This document shows positions 51,204-61,491 of a stretch of 64,000 bases of DNA, piece by piece. Position 1 is the first letter of the stretch, and every line of letters begins with the position of its first letter. Location: positions 3,892,001 to 3,956,000 of the forward strand of contig NZ_CP156081.1 in assembly GCF_039830135.1 (NCBI RefSeq), read 5' to 3'. The translations under genes were made by a program, and so were the position numbers. The notes beneath the pieces were generated by a model. The model was not told the DNA's origin and made no database searches. It saw only the letters and a list, made by a program, of their open reading frames with translations. Source of the DNA: Defluviimonas sp. SAOS-178_SWC (GTDB lineage: Bacteria; Pseudomonadota; Alphaproteobacteria; Rhodobacterales; Rhodobacteraceae).

Positions 51204-52622
51204 ATGACGCTCATCGCCCGCCTGACGGACATCCTCGGCACGGGCCAGGTCCTGACCGGAGCGGATATGGCGGCTTATTCCAGCGACTGGACCGGGAAAT
51301 ACAACTGGACGCCCCGCGCCGTCTTGCGCCCCGGCACGACCGGGGAGGTCGCCGCGATCCTCCGCCTCGCATCCGAAGAGGCAATCCCCGTCGTCCCCAC
51401 TGGAGGCCGCACTGGCCTGACCGGCGCTATCGCAGCCGAAGGGGCCCTCATGCTCTCGCTTGAGCGAATGAACCACATTCGCGCGATCCGGCCGGAAGCC
51501 CGCGTCGCCGTCGTGGAAGCGGGCGTCATCCTCTCCACGCTCCACGATGCCGCCGAGGCTGCGGGCCTCTACTTCCCGCTCTGGTTCGGCGCCCGCGGTT
51601 CGGCCCAGATCGGCGGAGTTCTCTCGACCAATGCCGGCGGTTCCAACGTGCTCCGCTACGGCTCGACACGTGCTCTCTGCCTTGGGATGGAGGTGGTCCT
51701 TGCCGATGGACGGGTGATGAACCTGATGTCGGAGCTTCACAAGGACAATTCCGGCTATGACCTGAAGGATCTTTTCATCGGCGCCGAAGGCACGCTCGGC
51801 ATCATCACGGCCGCCACGATGAAACTGGTGCCCGCGCCCAGGGCACATGCCACGGCGATGCTTGCCGCCCCTTCCCTGCCCGCCGCCCTCACCCTCCTCA
51901 ACCGCCTGCAGGAATCGACCGGTGGCCTTGTCGAGGCCTTCGAATTCATGCCGCGCCCCTATCTTGAGCAACTGCGCGACCGGCGGCCCGACCTTGGCCT
52001 GCCCTTCGCCGAGATCCACGACGTCACCATCCTTGCCGAACTCGGCGCCACCGCGCCGCGCGACACGACCCCGCTTCCCGACGGCTCGGTCCCGCTCACG
52101 ACACTCCTCGAAGAGACGCTCGCCTCGATGATGGAGGACGGTCTCGTCCTCGACGCCATGCTCGCCCGGACCGAGGCCCAGCGCCGCGCGATATGGGCCC
52201 GGCGCGAGGCGGCGGCGGAAATCACCGTCGGCCACGGCCACACCGTCGACACCGATGTGGCCCTGCCGCTCGACAAGGTCGACGCCTTCCTTGCCCGCGC
52301 CCTCGCCGCCACCCAGCGGATCGACCCCGGGGCGGAGACCAACACCGTCGCCCATCTCGGCGACGGCAACCTCCATTACACCATCTTTCCGACCCGCGAG
52401 GATCCGGCACTGGACGAGACCCTCACCGAAGCGGTCGAGGACATCGTCGCCGACCTCGGCGGATCGTTCTCGGCCGAGCACGGGATCGGTCTTTCCAAGC
52501 TTTCGTCGATGCGGCGCCGAAAGGATAAGGTCGCGCTCGACATGATGCGGGCCCTGAAGGCGGCCTTCGATCCGAAAGGAATCCTCAACCCCGGCAAGAC
52601 CGTTCCCAACAAAACGTCGTGA
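51204..52622 (+). CDS. FAD-linked oxidase, GlcD / D-2-hydroxyacid dehydrogenase type
   Basis: The product has 472 residues from the ATG at 51204. The FAD-binding segment (RPGTTGEVAAILRLASEEAI, VVPTGGRTGLTGAIAAEGAL) and STNAGGSNVLRYGSTRALCL, DNSGYDLKDLFIGAEGTLGI are typical of the vanillyl-alcohol-oxidase fold. The C-terminal end AHLGDGNLHYTIFP and SAEHGIGLSK complete the GlcD/D-lactate/D-2-hydroxyglutarate dehydrogenase branch. The exact substrate cannot be told from sequence alone. It converges with hemC. Confidence 0.9.
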   Translation: MTLIARLTDILGTGQVLTGADMAAYSSDWTGKYNWTPRAVLRPGTTGEVAAILRLASEEAIPVVPTGGRTGLTGAIAAEGALMLSLERMNHIRAIRPEARVAVVEAGVILSTLHDAAEAAGLYFPLWFGARGSAQIGGVLSTNAGGSNVLRYGSTRALCLGMEVVLADGRVMNLMSELHKDNSGYDLKDLFIGAEGTLGIITAATMKLVPAPRAHATAMLAAPSLPAALTLLNRLQESTGGLVEAFEFMPRPYLEQLRDRRPDLGLPFAEIHDVTILAELGATAPRDTTPLPDGSVPLTTLLEETLASMMEDGLVLDAMLARTEAQRRAIWARREAAAEITVGHGHTVDTDVALPLDKVDAFLARALAATQRIDPGAETNTVAHLGDGNLHYTIFPTREDPALDETLTEAVEDIVADLGGSFSAEHGIGLSKLSSMRRRKDKVALDMMRALKAAFDPKGILNPGKTVPNKTS

Positions 52623-52652
52623 CCAAAGATCGCGCGGGCAGGCTTTGTCTGC

Positions 52653-53603
52653 TCAGCGCCAGTCGAAGAACCCCTTCGGCGCCTCTGCGAGGAGCGCGCG
52701 CGCGAGGTCGGCGCCAGCCTCCGCTGCATCGGAGGCACCAAAGCGCCGCTCGCCCCGGATCACTTCCGACCCGTCCGGGCGCAGGATCTCGCCGCGCAGC
52801 CAGAGGCCGCCGCCCTCATGCACCGCCAGTCCGGCGATCGGCGTTTCGCACGACCCGTCGAGCGTTCTGAGATAGGCCCTTTCCGCCGCCAGCCGCTCAC
52901 CGGTCGGGGCATCGTGGATCGCCGCCAGCAGGGCGCCGGCCAACGTGTCGTCGGCGCGCCGCTCGATCCCGATGGCGCCCTGCGCGACGGCGGGCAGCAT
53001 CTCGTCGACCTCGACCGCGCTTTTCGCCAATGCCGCCATTCCAAGCCGGTTGAGCCCGGCCATCGCAAGGAAGGTCGCATCCGCCACGCCGTCGTTCAGC
53101 TTCTTCAGCCGCGTCTGCACGTTGCCGCGAAACTCCACCAGCTTGAGGTCCGGCCGGCGGTTCGCAAGCTGGGCCCGCCGGCGCAGCGAGGACGAACCGA
53201 CAACCGCGCCCTCCGGCAGATCGGCCAGCCGCGCGAACGAGGTCGACATGAAGGCGTCGCGCACATCCTCGCGCGGCAGATAGCAGTCGAGCACCAGCCC
53301 GCGCGGCTGGTCGACCGGCATGTCCTTTGTCGAATGCACGGCGATGTCGATGGCGCCCGCCAGCATCGCCTCCTCGATTTCCTTGGTGAAGAGCCCCTTG
53401 TTGCCGATCTCCTTCAGCGGCCGGTCCGCCGCGATCAGGGTCTTGTCGTCGCCGGTGGTCTTGATGATGACGATCTCACAGGCGTCTTCGGGCAGGTGAT
53501 GCGCCGACATCAGCCTCTGGCGTGTCTCGAACGCCTGGGCGAGCGCCAGAGGCGAGCCCCTGGTGCCGATCTTCAGCGGATTTTGTGCGTTGGGCATGTT
53601 CAT
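52653..53603 (-). CDS. hemC: Hydroxymethylbilane synthase
   Basis: The product has 316 residues from the ATG at 53603. [76 protein letters not shown] and [20 protein letters not shown] (the Cys that holds the dipyrromethane cofactor) are all in place. It joins four porphobilinogen molecules in haem synthesis. It is divergent from hemE, with 104 bases between the starts, so the two probably share a control region. Confidence 0.97.
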   Translation of the reverse strand: MNMPNAQNPLKIGTRGSPLALAQAFETRQRLMSAHHLPEDACEIVIIKTTGDDKTLIAADRPLKEIGNKGLFTKEIEEAMLAGAIDIAVHSTKDMPVDQPRGLVLDCYLPREDVRDAFMSTSFARLADLPEGAVVGSSSLRRRAQLANRRPDLKLVEFRGNVQTRLKKLNDGVADATFLAMAGLNRLGMAALAKSAVEVDEMLPAVAQGAIGIERRADDTLAGALLAAIHDAPTGERLAAERAYLRTLDGSCETPIAGLAVHEGGGLWLRGEILRPDGSEVIRGERRFGASDAAEAGADLARALLAEAPKGFFDWR

Positions 53604-53707
53604 GGCACCGGCATAGCCGCGACAGAATGCCCGCGCAATGGCCCGAGGCATGGCCCGCGCTTGACATCGGGTCGCAGGCCGGGATGAAAGGGGCGAAGGA
53701 GAGCACG

Positions 53708-54733
53708 ATGACCAAGACGATCCTGCGCGCCCTAGCCGGCGAAACCCAAGCCGTTCCACCGATCTGGATGATGCGCCAGGCGGGCCGCTACCTGCCGGAA
53801 TACCGTGAAACAAGGGCAAAAGCGGGGGATTTCCTGTCGCTTTGCTACAATTCCGAGCTTGCGGCCGAGGTCACGCTGCAACCCATCCGCCGCTACGGCT
53901 TCGACGCGGCGATCCTCTTCGCAGATATTTTGTTGCTGCCTCAGGCACTTGGTTGCGATCTCTGGTTCGAAACCGGCGAAGGGCCGCGATTGTCCACGAT
54001 CACGACTGCGGACGGTCTGGCTGCACTGAAACCCAAGGACGCGATTCACGACACGCTGGGTCCGGTTTACGAGACCGTGCGCATCCTTTCCCGCGCCCTG
54101 CCGCGCGAGGTCACACTGATCGGCTTCGCCGGGGCTCCCTGGACGGTGGCGACCTACATGATCGCCGGGCGCGGAACACCCGACCAGGGTCCGGCACACC
54201 GCCTAAAGGCCGAAGATCGGGCAACCTTCTCCGGCCTCATCGACCGTCTGACGGAGGCGACGATCGACTATCTCTCGGCTCAGGTCGAGGCCGGGGCCGA
54301 AGTCGTCAAGCTGTTCGACAGCTGGGCCGGGTCGCTCAAGGGACAGGACTTCGACGATTTCGCGCTTCGGCCAGCCAAACGGATCATCGCGGAACTCAAG
54401 GCCCGCCATCCGGGGCTGCCGGTCATCGCCTTCCCGCGCGAGGCGCGCGCGCGCTATGTCGGCTTCGCGAAGGCGACCGGGGCGGATTGCGTGGCGCTCG
54501 ACAACTCGGTCTCGGCCGAATGGGCCGCCGAACACGTCCAGAAGGACGGCTGCGTGCAGGGCAACCTCGACCCGTCGCTCCTCGTGACGGGCGGGCCCGC
54601 ACTGGTCGCGGAAACGAAGAAGATCGTCAGCGCCTTCTCGAACGGCCCGCATATCTTCAACCTCGGGCACGGGATAACGCCAGATGCGGATCCCGAGAAC
54701 GTGCACCGGATGATCGAGGCCGTCCGGGGCTGA
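53708..54733 (+). CDS. hemE: Uroporphyrinogen decarboxylase
   Basis: The product has 341 residues from the ATG at 53708 behind GAAGGAGAG. The signatures [20 protein letters not shown], the region [38 protein letters not shown] and [20 protein letters not shown] are present. It removes four acetate carboxyls from uroporphyrinogen III to give coproporphyrinogen III. It lies opposite hemC. Confidence 0.98.
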   Translation: MTKTILRALAGETQAVPPIWMMRQAGRYLPEYRETRAKAGDFLSLCYNSELAAEVTLQPIRRYGFDAAILFADILLLPQALGCDLWFETGEGPRLSTITTADGLAALKPKDAIHDTLGPVYETVRILSRALPREVTLIGFAGAPWTVATYMIAGRGTPDQGPAHRLKAEDRATFSGLIDRLTEATIDYLSAQVEAGAEVVKLFDSWAGSLKGQDFDDFALRPAKRIIAELKARHPGLPVIAFPREARARYVGFAKATGADCVALDNSVSAEWAAEHVQKDGCVQGNLDPSLLVTGGPALVAETKKIVSAFSNGPHIFNLGHGITPDADPENVHRMIEAVRG

Positions 54734-54736
54734 ATC

Positions 54737-55372
54737 TCAGCGGCTGATCCGGGCGTGGTGACGGGCGGTGAAGGCCGCGAGCTCCGCATCCGTGGCGCGC
54801 TTTCCCGTGAAGGTTTCCAGGTAGGTCGGGATGCGGGTGAGGCGGACCTGGAACGTTTCGTCCGTGCCGAGCGTGATATAGCCGACCTGCGTAAGGTAGA
54901 TCGTAGTGGCGCGGATGTCGGCTTCTTCCGGCACGTAGCCGTAGCGCTCGAACATCGCCCGAATCGCCCCGATCCGGCTTGCATCTGCCGCCTCAAACGC
55001 GGCGCCGAGCCGGATGTCGGTGCGCGCCCAGTCGCGCATCGCGACGTCGAGCGGGGCATCGAACAGTTCGGGAGCGATCCAGCAATCGAAGAGATTCAGC
55101 ACAGCCGACGCGATCGTTGGCGCCGGCAATTCGGTCTGACGGATCAGATTGCCGGTGTTCTTGTCCTGCCAGCGCCGGACAAGCGCGGACAGAAGGGCAT
55201 CGCGGTCGGCGAAATGCCAATAAAAACTGGTGCGCGAGAGTTTCAGGCGCTTCGCCAGCGGCTGGATCTTCACCGCCTCCACGCCACCCTCGATCAGCAG
55301 CTCATAGGCGGCATCCGTCCAGCCGGCCTCCGTTCCACGCCAGCCGCGTCCAAGGGGTGCTTCGTCTTCCAT
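54737..55372 (-). CDS. TetR family regulator
   Basis: The product has 211 residues. The HTH is EGGVEAVKIQPLAKRLKLSR followed by TSFYWHFADRDALLSALVRR. The C-terminal ligand domain is of the TetR_C type and not assigned to a ligand. It diverges from the flavoprotein gene at 55500; the 127-base gap has a near-perfect inverted repeat that fits a TetR operator. It probably represses the catabolic cluster to its right. Confidence 0.92.
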   Translation of the reverse strand: MEDEAPLGRGWRGTEAGWTDAAYELLIEGGVEAVKIQPLAKRLKLSRTSFYWHFADRDALLSALVRRWQDKNTGNLIRQTELPAPTIASAVLNLFDCWIAPELFDAPLDVAMRDWARTDIRLGAAFEAADASRIGAIRAMFERYGYVPEEADIRATTIYLTQVGYITLGTDETFQVRLTRIPTYLETFTGKRATDAELAAFTARHHARISR

Positions 55373-55410
55373 AGGCCTGATCTAGCCCGACTCGTTTCGC
55401 GACGGTCGCA

Positions 55411-55436
55411 AAAAATCGACACATATGTCGGTTTTT
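55411..55436. promoter_or_regulatory. Probable TetR operator
   Basis: AAAAATCGAC (55411-55420) and GTCGGTTTTT (55427-55436) are inverted with one mismatch per arm and a six-base centre ACATAT. It lies between the TetR gene and the gene cluster it faces. Confidence 0.65.
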
Positions 55437-55499
55437 GTCGATCACATCACACTTGCACCGCTTAATATCCCTGCGACACCGCCGATGAGGGAGATCATC

Positions 55500-57539
55500 A
55501 TGGCCTCGAACGACCCGCTTCTTCAGCCCTATCAACTGAAGCACCTGACACTGAAGAACCGGATCATGACGACGAGCCACGAGCCCGCCTATCCGGAAAA
55601 TGGCATGCCCAAGGACCGCTACCGCGCCTATCACGTCGAACGCGCCAAGGCAGGTATCGCCATGACGATGACGGCAGGCTCTGCGGCGGTATCGAAGGAC
55701 AGTCCGCCGGTCTTCAACAACATCCTCGCCTACAAGGATGAGGTCGTCGGCTGGATGAAGAAGCTGACCGACGAATGCCATGACCATGGCTGCGCGGTGA
55801 TGATCCAGCTGACCCACCTTGGCCGCCGCACCCATTGGAACAAGGGCGACTGGCTGCCCGCGCTGACCACCTCGCATCAGCGCGAGCCGGCCCACCGCGC
55901 CTTCCCGAAGAAAATGGAAGACTGGGACATCGCCCGCATCATCCGCGACTACGCCGATGCGGCCGAACGGATGGCGGCCGCTGGCCTCGATGGGGTCGAA
56001 CTGGAATGCTACGGCCATCTGATGGACCAGTTCATGTCGCCCCTGACGAACGAGCTGGACGCGCCCTATGGCGGCAGCCTGGAAAACCGGGCGCGCTTCG
56101 CGATGGAGGTGACGGCCGCGATCCGTGAGCGCACCGGCGACAAGTTCCTGATCGGCGTCCGCTACACCGCCGATGAGACCGCGAAAGGCGGCATCACCGA
56201 GGATGAGGGCGTGGCGATCGGCAAGATGCTGCGTGACAGCGGCAATGTGGATTTCCTCAACATCATCCGCGGTCAGATCCACACCGATCCGGCGATGACC
56301 GACGTGATCCCGGTGCAGGGCATGAAATCCGCCCCGCATCTGGATTTCGCGGGCCGTATCCGGGCCGAGGTCGGGATGCCGACCTTCCACGCCGCCCGCA
56401 TCCCCGACGTCGCCACCGCCCGCCACGCGGTCGCCAGCGGCAAGCTCGACATGGTCGGCATGACGCGGGCGCATATGGCCGACCCGCATGTGGTACGGAA
56501 GATCATCGAAGGACGCGAGGACGACATCCGCCCGTGCGTCGGCGCCACCTATTGCCTTGACCGCATCTACCAGGCCGGTGACGCGCTTTGCATGCACAAC
56601 GCAGCCACCGGGCGCGAGCTGACCATGCCGCATGACATCGCGCCTGCCGAAACGCGCAAGAAGGTCGTGATCGTCGGCGCCGGACCTGCCGGGCTAGAGG
56701 CCGCCCGAGTAGCCGCCGAACGCGGCCACGCCGTGACGGTGTTCGAGGCTGCGTCGCAACCCGGCGGGCAGGTCCGCCTGACCGCGCAAAGCCCGCGCCG
56801 AAAGGAGATGATCGGCATCATCGACTGGCGCATGGCCCAATGCGCCGCCCGCAACGTTGAATTCCGCTTTGACACCTGGGCCGAGGCGGACGACGTGACA
56901 GCGCTCAATCCCGATGTCGTGATCGTCGCCACGGGCGGCCTGCCCCATACAGAAGTGCTGGAAACGGGCAACGACCTCGTCGTCTCAAGCTGGGATCTGA
57001 TCTCGGGCGATGTGAAGCCGGGTTCCAATGTGCTCGTCTACGACGACGCGGGCGACCATGCCGGTCTTCAGGCCGCCGAAGTCGCCGCCAAAACCGGCGC
57101 GAAGGTCGAGATCATGACGCCCGACCGCAGCTTCGCACCCGATGTGATGGCGATGAACCTCGTGCCTTACATGCGGACGATGCAGGACAAGGACGTCACC
57201 TTCACCGTGACCTATCGCCTTACCTCGGTCGCGAAGGACGGCAACCTGCTGAAGGCGGTGATCGGTTCGGACTACATGCCGCTCGCCAAGGAGCGGCACT
57301 ACGACCAGATCGTGATAAACCACGGTACGCTGCCGCTCGACGAGCTGTATTTCGAGCTGAAGTCCCTGTCGTCGAACCTCGGCGAGGTCGACTACGAGGC
57401 ACTGATCGCCGGCAGTCCGCAGAAGGTCAGTGGCGGCCCGGCTGAGGGGTTCCAGCTGTTCCGCATCGGCGACGCCGTGGCCGCGCGGAACACCCATGCG
57501 GCAATCTATGACGCCCTCCGGCTGGTGAAGGACATCTGA
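55500..57539 (+). CDS. Old-Yellow-Enzyme/FAD fusion flavoprotein, N-methylproline-demethylase-like
   Basis: The product has 679 residues from the ATG at 55500 behind GGGAG. The N-terminal barrel (LKHLTLKNRIMTTSHEPAYP, CAVMIQLTHLGRRTHWNKGD, GLDGVELECYGHLMDQFMSP) binds FMN. The middle segment CVGATYCLDRIYQAGDALC (about 344-362) is the iron-sulfur region, with three of the four Cys that 2,4-dienoyl-CoA reductase has. The C-terminal half binds FAD (VVIVGAGPAGLEAARVAAER). Among such enzymes it looks most like N-methylproline (stachydrine pathway) and histamine or trimethylamine dehydrogenases, so an N-methylated substrate is the best guess. Confidence 0.82.
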   Translation: MASNDPLLQPYQLKHLTLKNRIMTTSHEPAYPENGMPKDRYRAYHVERAKAGIAMTMTAGSAAVSKDSPPVFNNILAYKDEVVGWMKKLTDECHDHGCAVMIQLTHLGRRTHWNKGDWLPALTTSHQREPAHRAFPKKMEDWDIARIIRDYADAAERMAAAGLDGVELECYGHLMDQFMSPLTNELDAPYGGSLENRARFAMEVTAAIRERTGDKFLIGVRYTADETAKGGITEDEGVAIGKMLRDSGNVDFLNIIRGQIHTDPAMTDVIPVQGMKSAPHLDFAGRIRAEVGMPTFHAARIPDVATARHAVASGKLDMVGMTRAHMADPHVVRKIIEGREDDIRPCVGATYCLDRIYQAGDALCMHNAATGRELTMPHDIAPAETRKKVVIVGAGPAGLEAARVAAERGHAVTVFEAASQPGGQVRLTAQSPRRKEMIGIIDWRMAQCAARNVEFRFDTWAEADDVTALNPDVVIVATGGLPHTEVLETGNDLVVSSWDLISGDVKPGSNVLVYDDAGDHAGLQAAEVAAKTGAKVEIMTPDRSFAPDVMAMNLVPYMRTMQDKDVTFTVTYRLTSVAKDGNLLKAVIGSDYMPLAKERHYDQIVINHGTLPLDELYFELKSLSSNLGEVDYEALIAGSPQKVSGGPAEGFQLFRIGDAVAARNTHAAIYDALRLVKDI

Positions 57540-57662
57540 GGGCCGCCCCGGCCTTTCCCTTTCCGCAATGATCGGTATTGTGTTGGCTCGGAACCGATCT
57601 GCGCCCGGCGCGCGGCGGCGACGGAACATACTGCGAAGGCGGCCCGGAGGCTTAGGCAAAAG

Positions 57663-58526
57663 ATGCGATACGTAGCTGCGAAAACCGCGAAGGAGGCTGC
57701 GGGGCTGCTCGCGGCCGAACCCGGATCGTCCCGGATTCTTGCCGGGGGCACCGACGTGCTCGTCCAGTTGAAATCCGGCGTGGTCGAACCCGACCTGATC
57801 GTCGATATCAAGAAGATCCCCGGACTCGGTGACATCACCGCCGAAGCGGGCGGCTTCCGCATCGGCGCGGCCGTCCCCAATGCGGTGCTCGGGGAACACG
57901 CAGGTGTCGTGGCGCTTTGGCCCGGCGTGGTCGAAGGCGCGAACCTCATCGGTTCGACGCAGGTGCAGGGCCGCTGCACGATGGCCGGCAACCTCTGCAA
58001 CGGCTCGCCCGCCGGCGACGCGGTGCCTGGCCTCGTCGCCGCGAATGCGGTCGCCCGGATCGCCGGCCCCGACGGGGAACGCGATTGCGCCGTGGCGGAC
58101 ATTCCGGCCGGCCCCGGCAAGACCACGTTGAGGAAGGGAGAGATCATCACCTCGATCTTCCTGCCCGCCCGGCCCGAACGCGCCTCTGACGCCTATCTGC
58201 GCTTCATCCCGCGGACCGAGATGGACATCGCCGTCGCCTCCGCTGCCGTGTCGCTGGAACTGGACGATGACGGCACGGTCAAATCTGCCCGCATCGCGCT
58301 TGGCGCGGTTGCCCCGACCGTCGTCGTGGCCGACGCGGCGGCGCAGCTACTCGTCGGAACGATGCTCGAAGACGCCACACTCGCGAAAATGGCCAAGGCG
58401 TGCGAGGCCGTCTGCAACCCCATCGACGACAAGCGCGGCACGGTCGAATACCGCACCAAGACCGCCGGCACGCTCGCCAAGCGCGCCGCCGTCATCGCCT
58501 ATGCCCGCGCCGGAGGTTCGAAATGA
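57663..58526 (+). CDS. Molybdenum hydroxylase FAD subunit (CoxM type)
   Basis: The product has 287 residues. The FAD motifs RILAGGTDVLVQLKSG and GSTQVQGRCTMAGNLCNGSP are characteristic of the medium subunit of xanthine dehydrogenase-family enzymes, and the C-terminal CO-dehydrogenase-like domain is present. It passes electrons from the iron-sulfur subunit to its acceptor. The stop overlaps the start of the small-subunit gene (ATGA). Confidence 0.93.
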   Translation: MRYVAAKTAKEAAGLLAAEPGSSRILAGGTDVLVQLKSGVVEPDLIVDIKKIPGLGDITAEAGGFRIGAAVPNAVLGEHAGVVALWPGVVEGANLIGSTQVQGRCTMAGNLCNGSPAGDAVPGLVAANAVARIAGPDGERDCAVADIPAGPGKTTLRKGEIITSIFLPARPERASDAYLRFIPRTEMDIAVASAAVSLELDDDGTVKSARIALGAVAPTVVVADAAAQLLVGTMLEDATLAKMAKACEAVCNPIDDKRGTVEYRTKTAGTLAKRAAVIAYARAGGSK

Positions 58527-58999
58527 AGTCCATCCCCGTCTCAACCACGATCAACGGCGATCCCTATGAATTCCTGTGCGCGCCGGACGAGACGCTGCTC
58601 GACGTTCTGCGCAATCGCCTGGCGCTGACCGGCGCCAAGGAAGGCTGCGGCACCGGAGATTGCGGCGCCTGTTCGGTTGCACTGAACGGACGGCTCGTCT
58701 GTTCCTGCCTTGTCCTCGGAGCCGAGGCCGAGGGCGCCGAGATCAGCACGATCGAGGGCATGGCCGACGGCGACGTGCTTCATCCCCTCCAGCGCCATTT
58801 CATCGACCATGCCGCCCTTCAGTGCGGCATCTGCACTCCGGGAATCCTCGTCGCCGCGAAATCGCTGCTGGAGAAGAACCCCGATCCGACGGACGAGGAG
58901 GTGCGCTATTGGCTCGCCGGCAACCTGTGCAGATGCACGGGTTACGACAAGATCATCCGTGCCGTTCAGTCGGCCGCGGCCGAGATGAGGGGGGCCTGA
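58523..58999 (+). CDS. Molybdenum hydroxylase [2Fe-2S] subunit (CoxS type)
   Basis: The product has 158 residues from the ATG at 58523. The first [2Fe-2S] site is GCGTGDCGACSVALNGRLVC; the second has CGICTPGILVAAKSLL and NLCRCTGYDKII. Both sets of four Cys are complete. It overlaps the previous gene by four bases and precedes the large subunit by one base. Confidence 0.96.
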   Translation: MKSIPVSTTINGDPYEFLCAPDETLLDVLRNRLALTGAKEGCGTGDCGACSVALNGRLVCSCLVLGAEAEGAEISTIEGMADGDVLHPLQRHFIDHAALQCGICTPGILVAAKSLLEKNPDPTDEEVRYWLAGNLCRCTGYDKIIRAVQSAAAEMRGA

Positions 59000-59000
59000 G

Positions 59001-61244
59001 ATGTCACTGGACGAATACCGCAAGCGCGAGTTCAAGCAGGTTGGAACCAGGGTGCGTCGCCCTGACGGGGTGGACAAGGTCACGGGCCGGGCGATGTACG
59101 GCGCGGACGCAACCGCGCCCGGGATGCTGATCGGCCGCATCCTGCGTTCTCCGTACCCGCATGCCCGGATCAAGGGTATCGACACCTCGGCCGCCGAGGC
59201 GCTGAAGGGCGTGAAGGCGATCCTGACCGGTGCCGACCTTCCCGCGCAGGACGACGACTTCATCCGCGACGTGCAGGACAACTGCATGGCCCGCGACAAG
59301 GCGCTCTATGACGGCCATGGCGTAGCCGCCGTCGCCGCGGTGGATGCCGCCACGGCCAAGGCGGCGCTGAAGCTGATCAAGGTGGATTACGAGATCCTGC
59401 CCCATGTCACCGACGTGGACGTGGCGGTCAAACCGGGCGCACCGGTCGTGCAACAGGGGCGCACCTTGGAAAACGTCCCGGCCGGCATGTCGGAGAACGT
59501 GACGAGCCATTGCGAATTCGGCCACGGAGATCCCGCCGCCGGATTCGCCAAGGCCGACAAGGTCATCGAACGTCACTTCCGTACCGCAGCCACCCATCAG
59601 GGTTATATCGAACCCCATGCCGCGCTCGCCTCCGTCACCTCGGACGGCAAGGCCGAGCTTTGGTGCTGTACGCAGGGGCAGTTCTTCGTTCGCACCTTGT
59701 GTGCCGCGATCATGGGGATGGAGGCGAGCCAGCTGCGCGTCACCGCCTCGGAAATCGGCGGCGGATTCGGCGGCAAGACGACCGTCTTCATCGAACCCGT
59801 CGCACTGGCGCTTTCCCGCAAGGCCGGCCGGCCGGTCAAGATCGTCATGACCCGCGACGAGGTTTTCCGCGCCACCGGCCCGACCGTCCATACTTCGATG
59901 GATATCAAGATCGGCATGACCAGGGACGGCAGCATTACCGCCGCCGAGGCGCATCTGCGCTACTCGGGCGGTGCCTTCCCTTGCGGCACAGTCGACATGG
60001 GAGCGCAAGCCGCCTTCGCCGCCTATGACCTTGATAACGTTCGCACCTACGGCTGGAACGTGCTTACCAACCGTCCGAAGGAAGCGGCATACCGGGCACC
60101 GGGCGCGCCGCAGTCGATCTACGCGGTCGAAAGCGTGGTGGACGAGCTTTGCCAGCATTTCGGGCTCGACCCGCTCGACGTCCGGCTGAAGAACGCGGCG
60201 AAGAAGGGAACCAAGTCGTCCTACGGGCCGACCTTTCCGGATATCGGTCTGACCGCCACGCTCGAGGCCGCGAAGGCGCATCCGCATTACGCGGCGCCCC
60301 TGTCCGAAGGTCAGGGCCGCGGCATTTCCTGCGGGTTCTGGTTCAACTTCGGCGGCAACAGCTGCGTCAGCCTCAACGTCAACACTGACGGCACGATTGG
60401 TGTGACCGAGGGCAACCCCGACATTGGCGGTTCCCGCGCCTCGATCAGCCTGATGGCGGCCGAGGAACTGGGCATCGACTACGACCGGGTGCGCACCATC
60501 GTCGCCGACACGTCCTCGCTCGGTTACAACGACGTCACCGACGGCAGCCGCGTGACCTTCGCCGTTGGCCTCGCCACGATCAAGGCCGCGCGCGAGGCGA
60601 TCCGCGTGATGCGGGGCCGCGCGGCGAAGATCTGGGGGATCGACGAGGACGCCGTCGACTGGAAGGACGGCGCGGCAGTGCCGGCCGGTCCCAACGCCGG
60701 GAAGTTTCCGCCGATGAGCCTCGCCGAGATCGCTGCCGTGTCCTTCGAGACCGGCGGGCCGATCGCCGGCCATCACGAGGTCAACGTGGACGGCGCGGGC
60801 GTCAGTTTCGGCGTCCATATCGTCGATGTCGAGGTCGACAAGGAAACGGGCGCGACGAAAGTCCTGCGCTACACGGTCTTCCAGGATGCGGGCAAGGCGG
60901 TGCATCCATCCTATGTCGAGGGCCAGATGCAGGGCGGCGCCGTGCAGGGCATCGGCTGGGCGCTGAACGAGGAGTACATCTACGGGGCCGACGGACGGTT
61001 GCAGAACCCCGGCTTTCTCGACTACCGCGTGCCGGTCGCCTCGGACTTGCCGATGATCGACACGGTGATCCTCGAAATTCCGAACCCCGGCCATCCCTAC
61101 GGCGTGCGCGGAGTGGGCGAGACTGGGATCGTGCCGCCTCTGGCGGCCCTCTCCAACGCCGTCTCGCGGTCGGCCGGTATCCGGCTTTCCGAACTGCCGA
61201 TGTCGCCGCCGCGCGTTCTGAAGGCGCTCGGCGCGGCGGGCTGA
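59001..61244 (+). CDS. Molybdenum hydroxylase large subunit (CoxL type)
   Basis: The product has 747 residues. The aldehyde-oxidase/xanthine-dehydrogenase layout is seen: RRPDGVDKVTGRAMYGADAT, EIGGGFGGKTTVFIEPVALA, YRAPGAPQSIYAVESVVDEL, and VRGVGETGIVPPLAALSNAV with the catalytic Glu. It holds the molybdopterin cofactor and hydroxylates a substrate with water. The active-site loop is not the CO-dehydrogenase one (no AYRCSFR), so it hydroxylates an organic compound, probably a heterocycle or aldehyde linked to the flavoprotein upstream. Confidence 0.93.
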   Translation: MSLDEYRKREFKQVGTRVRRPDGVDKVTGRAMYGADATAPGMLIGRILRSPYPHARIKGIDTSAAEALKGVKAILTGADLPAQDDDFIRDVQDNCMARDKALYDGHGVAAVAAVDAATAKAALKLIKVDYEILPHVTDVDVAVKPGAPVVQQGRTLENVPAGMSENVTSHCEFGHGDPAAGFAKADKVIERHFRTAATHQGYIEPHAALASVTSDGKAELWCCTQGQFFVRTLCAAIMGMEASQLRVTASEIGGGFGGKTTVFIEPVALALSRKAGRPVKIVMTRDEVFRATGPTVHTSMDIKIGMTRDGSITAAEAHLRYSGGAFPCGTVDMGAQAAFAAYDLDNVRTYGWNVLTNRPKEAAYRAPGAPQSIYAVESVVDELCQHFGLDPLDVRLKNAAKKGTKSSYGPTFPDIGLTATLEAAKAHPHYAAPLSEGQGRGISCGFWFNFGGNSCVSLNVNTDGTIGVTEGNPDIGGSRASISLMAAEELGIDYDRVRTIVADTSSLGYNDVTDGSRVTFAVGLATIKAAREAIRVMRGRAAKIWGIDEDAVDWKDGAAVPAGPNAGKFPPMSLAEIAAVSFETGGPIAGHHEVNVDGAGVSFGVHIVDVEVDKETGATKVLRYTVFQDAGKAVHPSYVEGQMQGGAVQGIGWALNEEYIYGADGRLQNPGFLDYRVPVASDLPMIDTVILEIPNPGHPYGVRGVGETGIVPPLAALSNAVSRSAGIRLSELPMSPPRVLKALGAAG

Positions 61245-61245
61245 G

Positions 61246-61491
61246 ATGGTCAGGGTCCTGCTCTGGGGTTCGCTCCGGCAGGCGGCGGACGGTCAGACCG
61301 AGGTCGAGGTCGAGGCGCGGAATTTCAAGGAGCTCCTCGACAGGCTCGCCGCGCGCTATCCGGGGCTTGAGCCCCAGATTCGCCGCGGCGTCTCGCTGTC
61401 GCTGGACGGCGTGATCTATCGCGAGGCCTGGTTCACCGAGATCCGGCCCGACGCCGAAGTCGTGCTGATGCCTTACATGACCGGTGGGTGA
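61246..61491 (+). CDS. MoaD/ThiS family sulfur carrier-like protein
   Basis: The product has 81 residues with a ubiquitin-like fold signature: VRVLLWGSLRQAADGQTEVE, the helix FKELLDRLAARYPGLEPQIR and the end EVVLMPYMTGG with the Gly-Gly tail. It starts two bases after the large-subunit stop. It may supply sulfur for the molybdenum cofactor of this enzyme specifically, since the usual moaD is not expected here. Confidence 0.88.
   Translation: MVRVLLWGSLRQAADGQTEVEVEARNFKELLDRLAARYPGLEPQIRRGVSLSLDGVIYREAWFTEIRPDAEVVLMPYMTGG

Noticed and set aside
59004..61094. Minus-strand open frame of 696 codons
   Set aside because: It is antisense to the well-supported molybdenum hydroxylase large subunit and has shadow composition without motifs.
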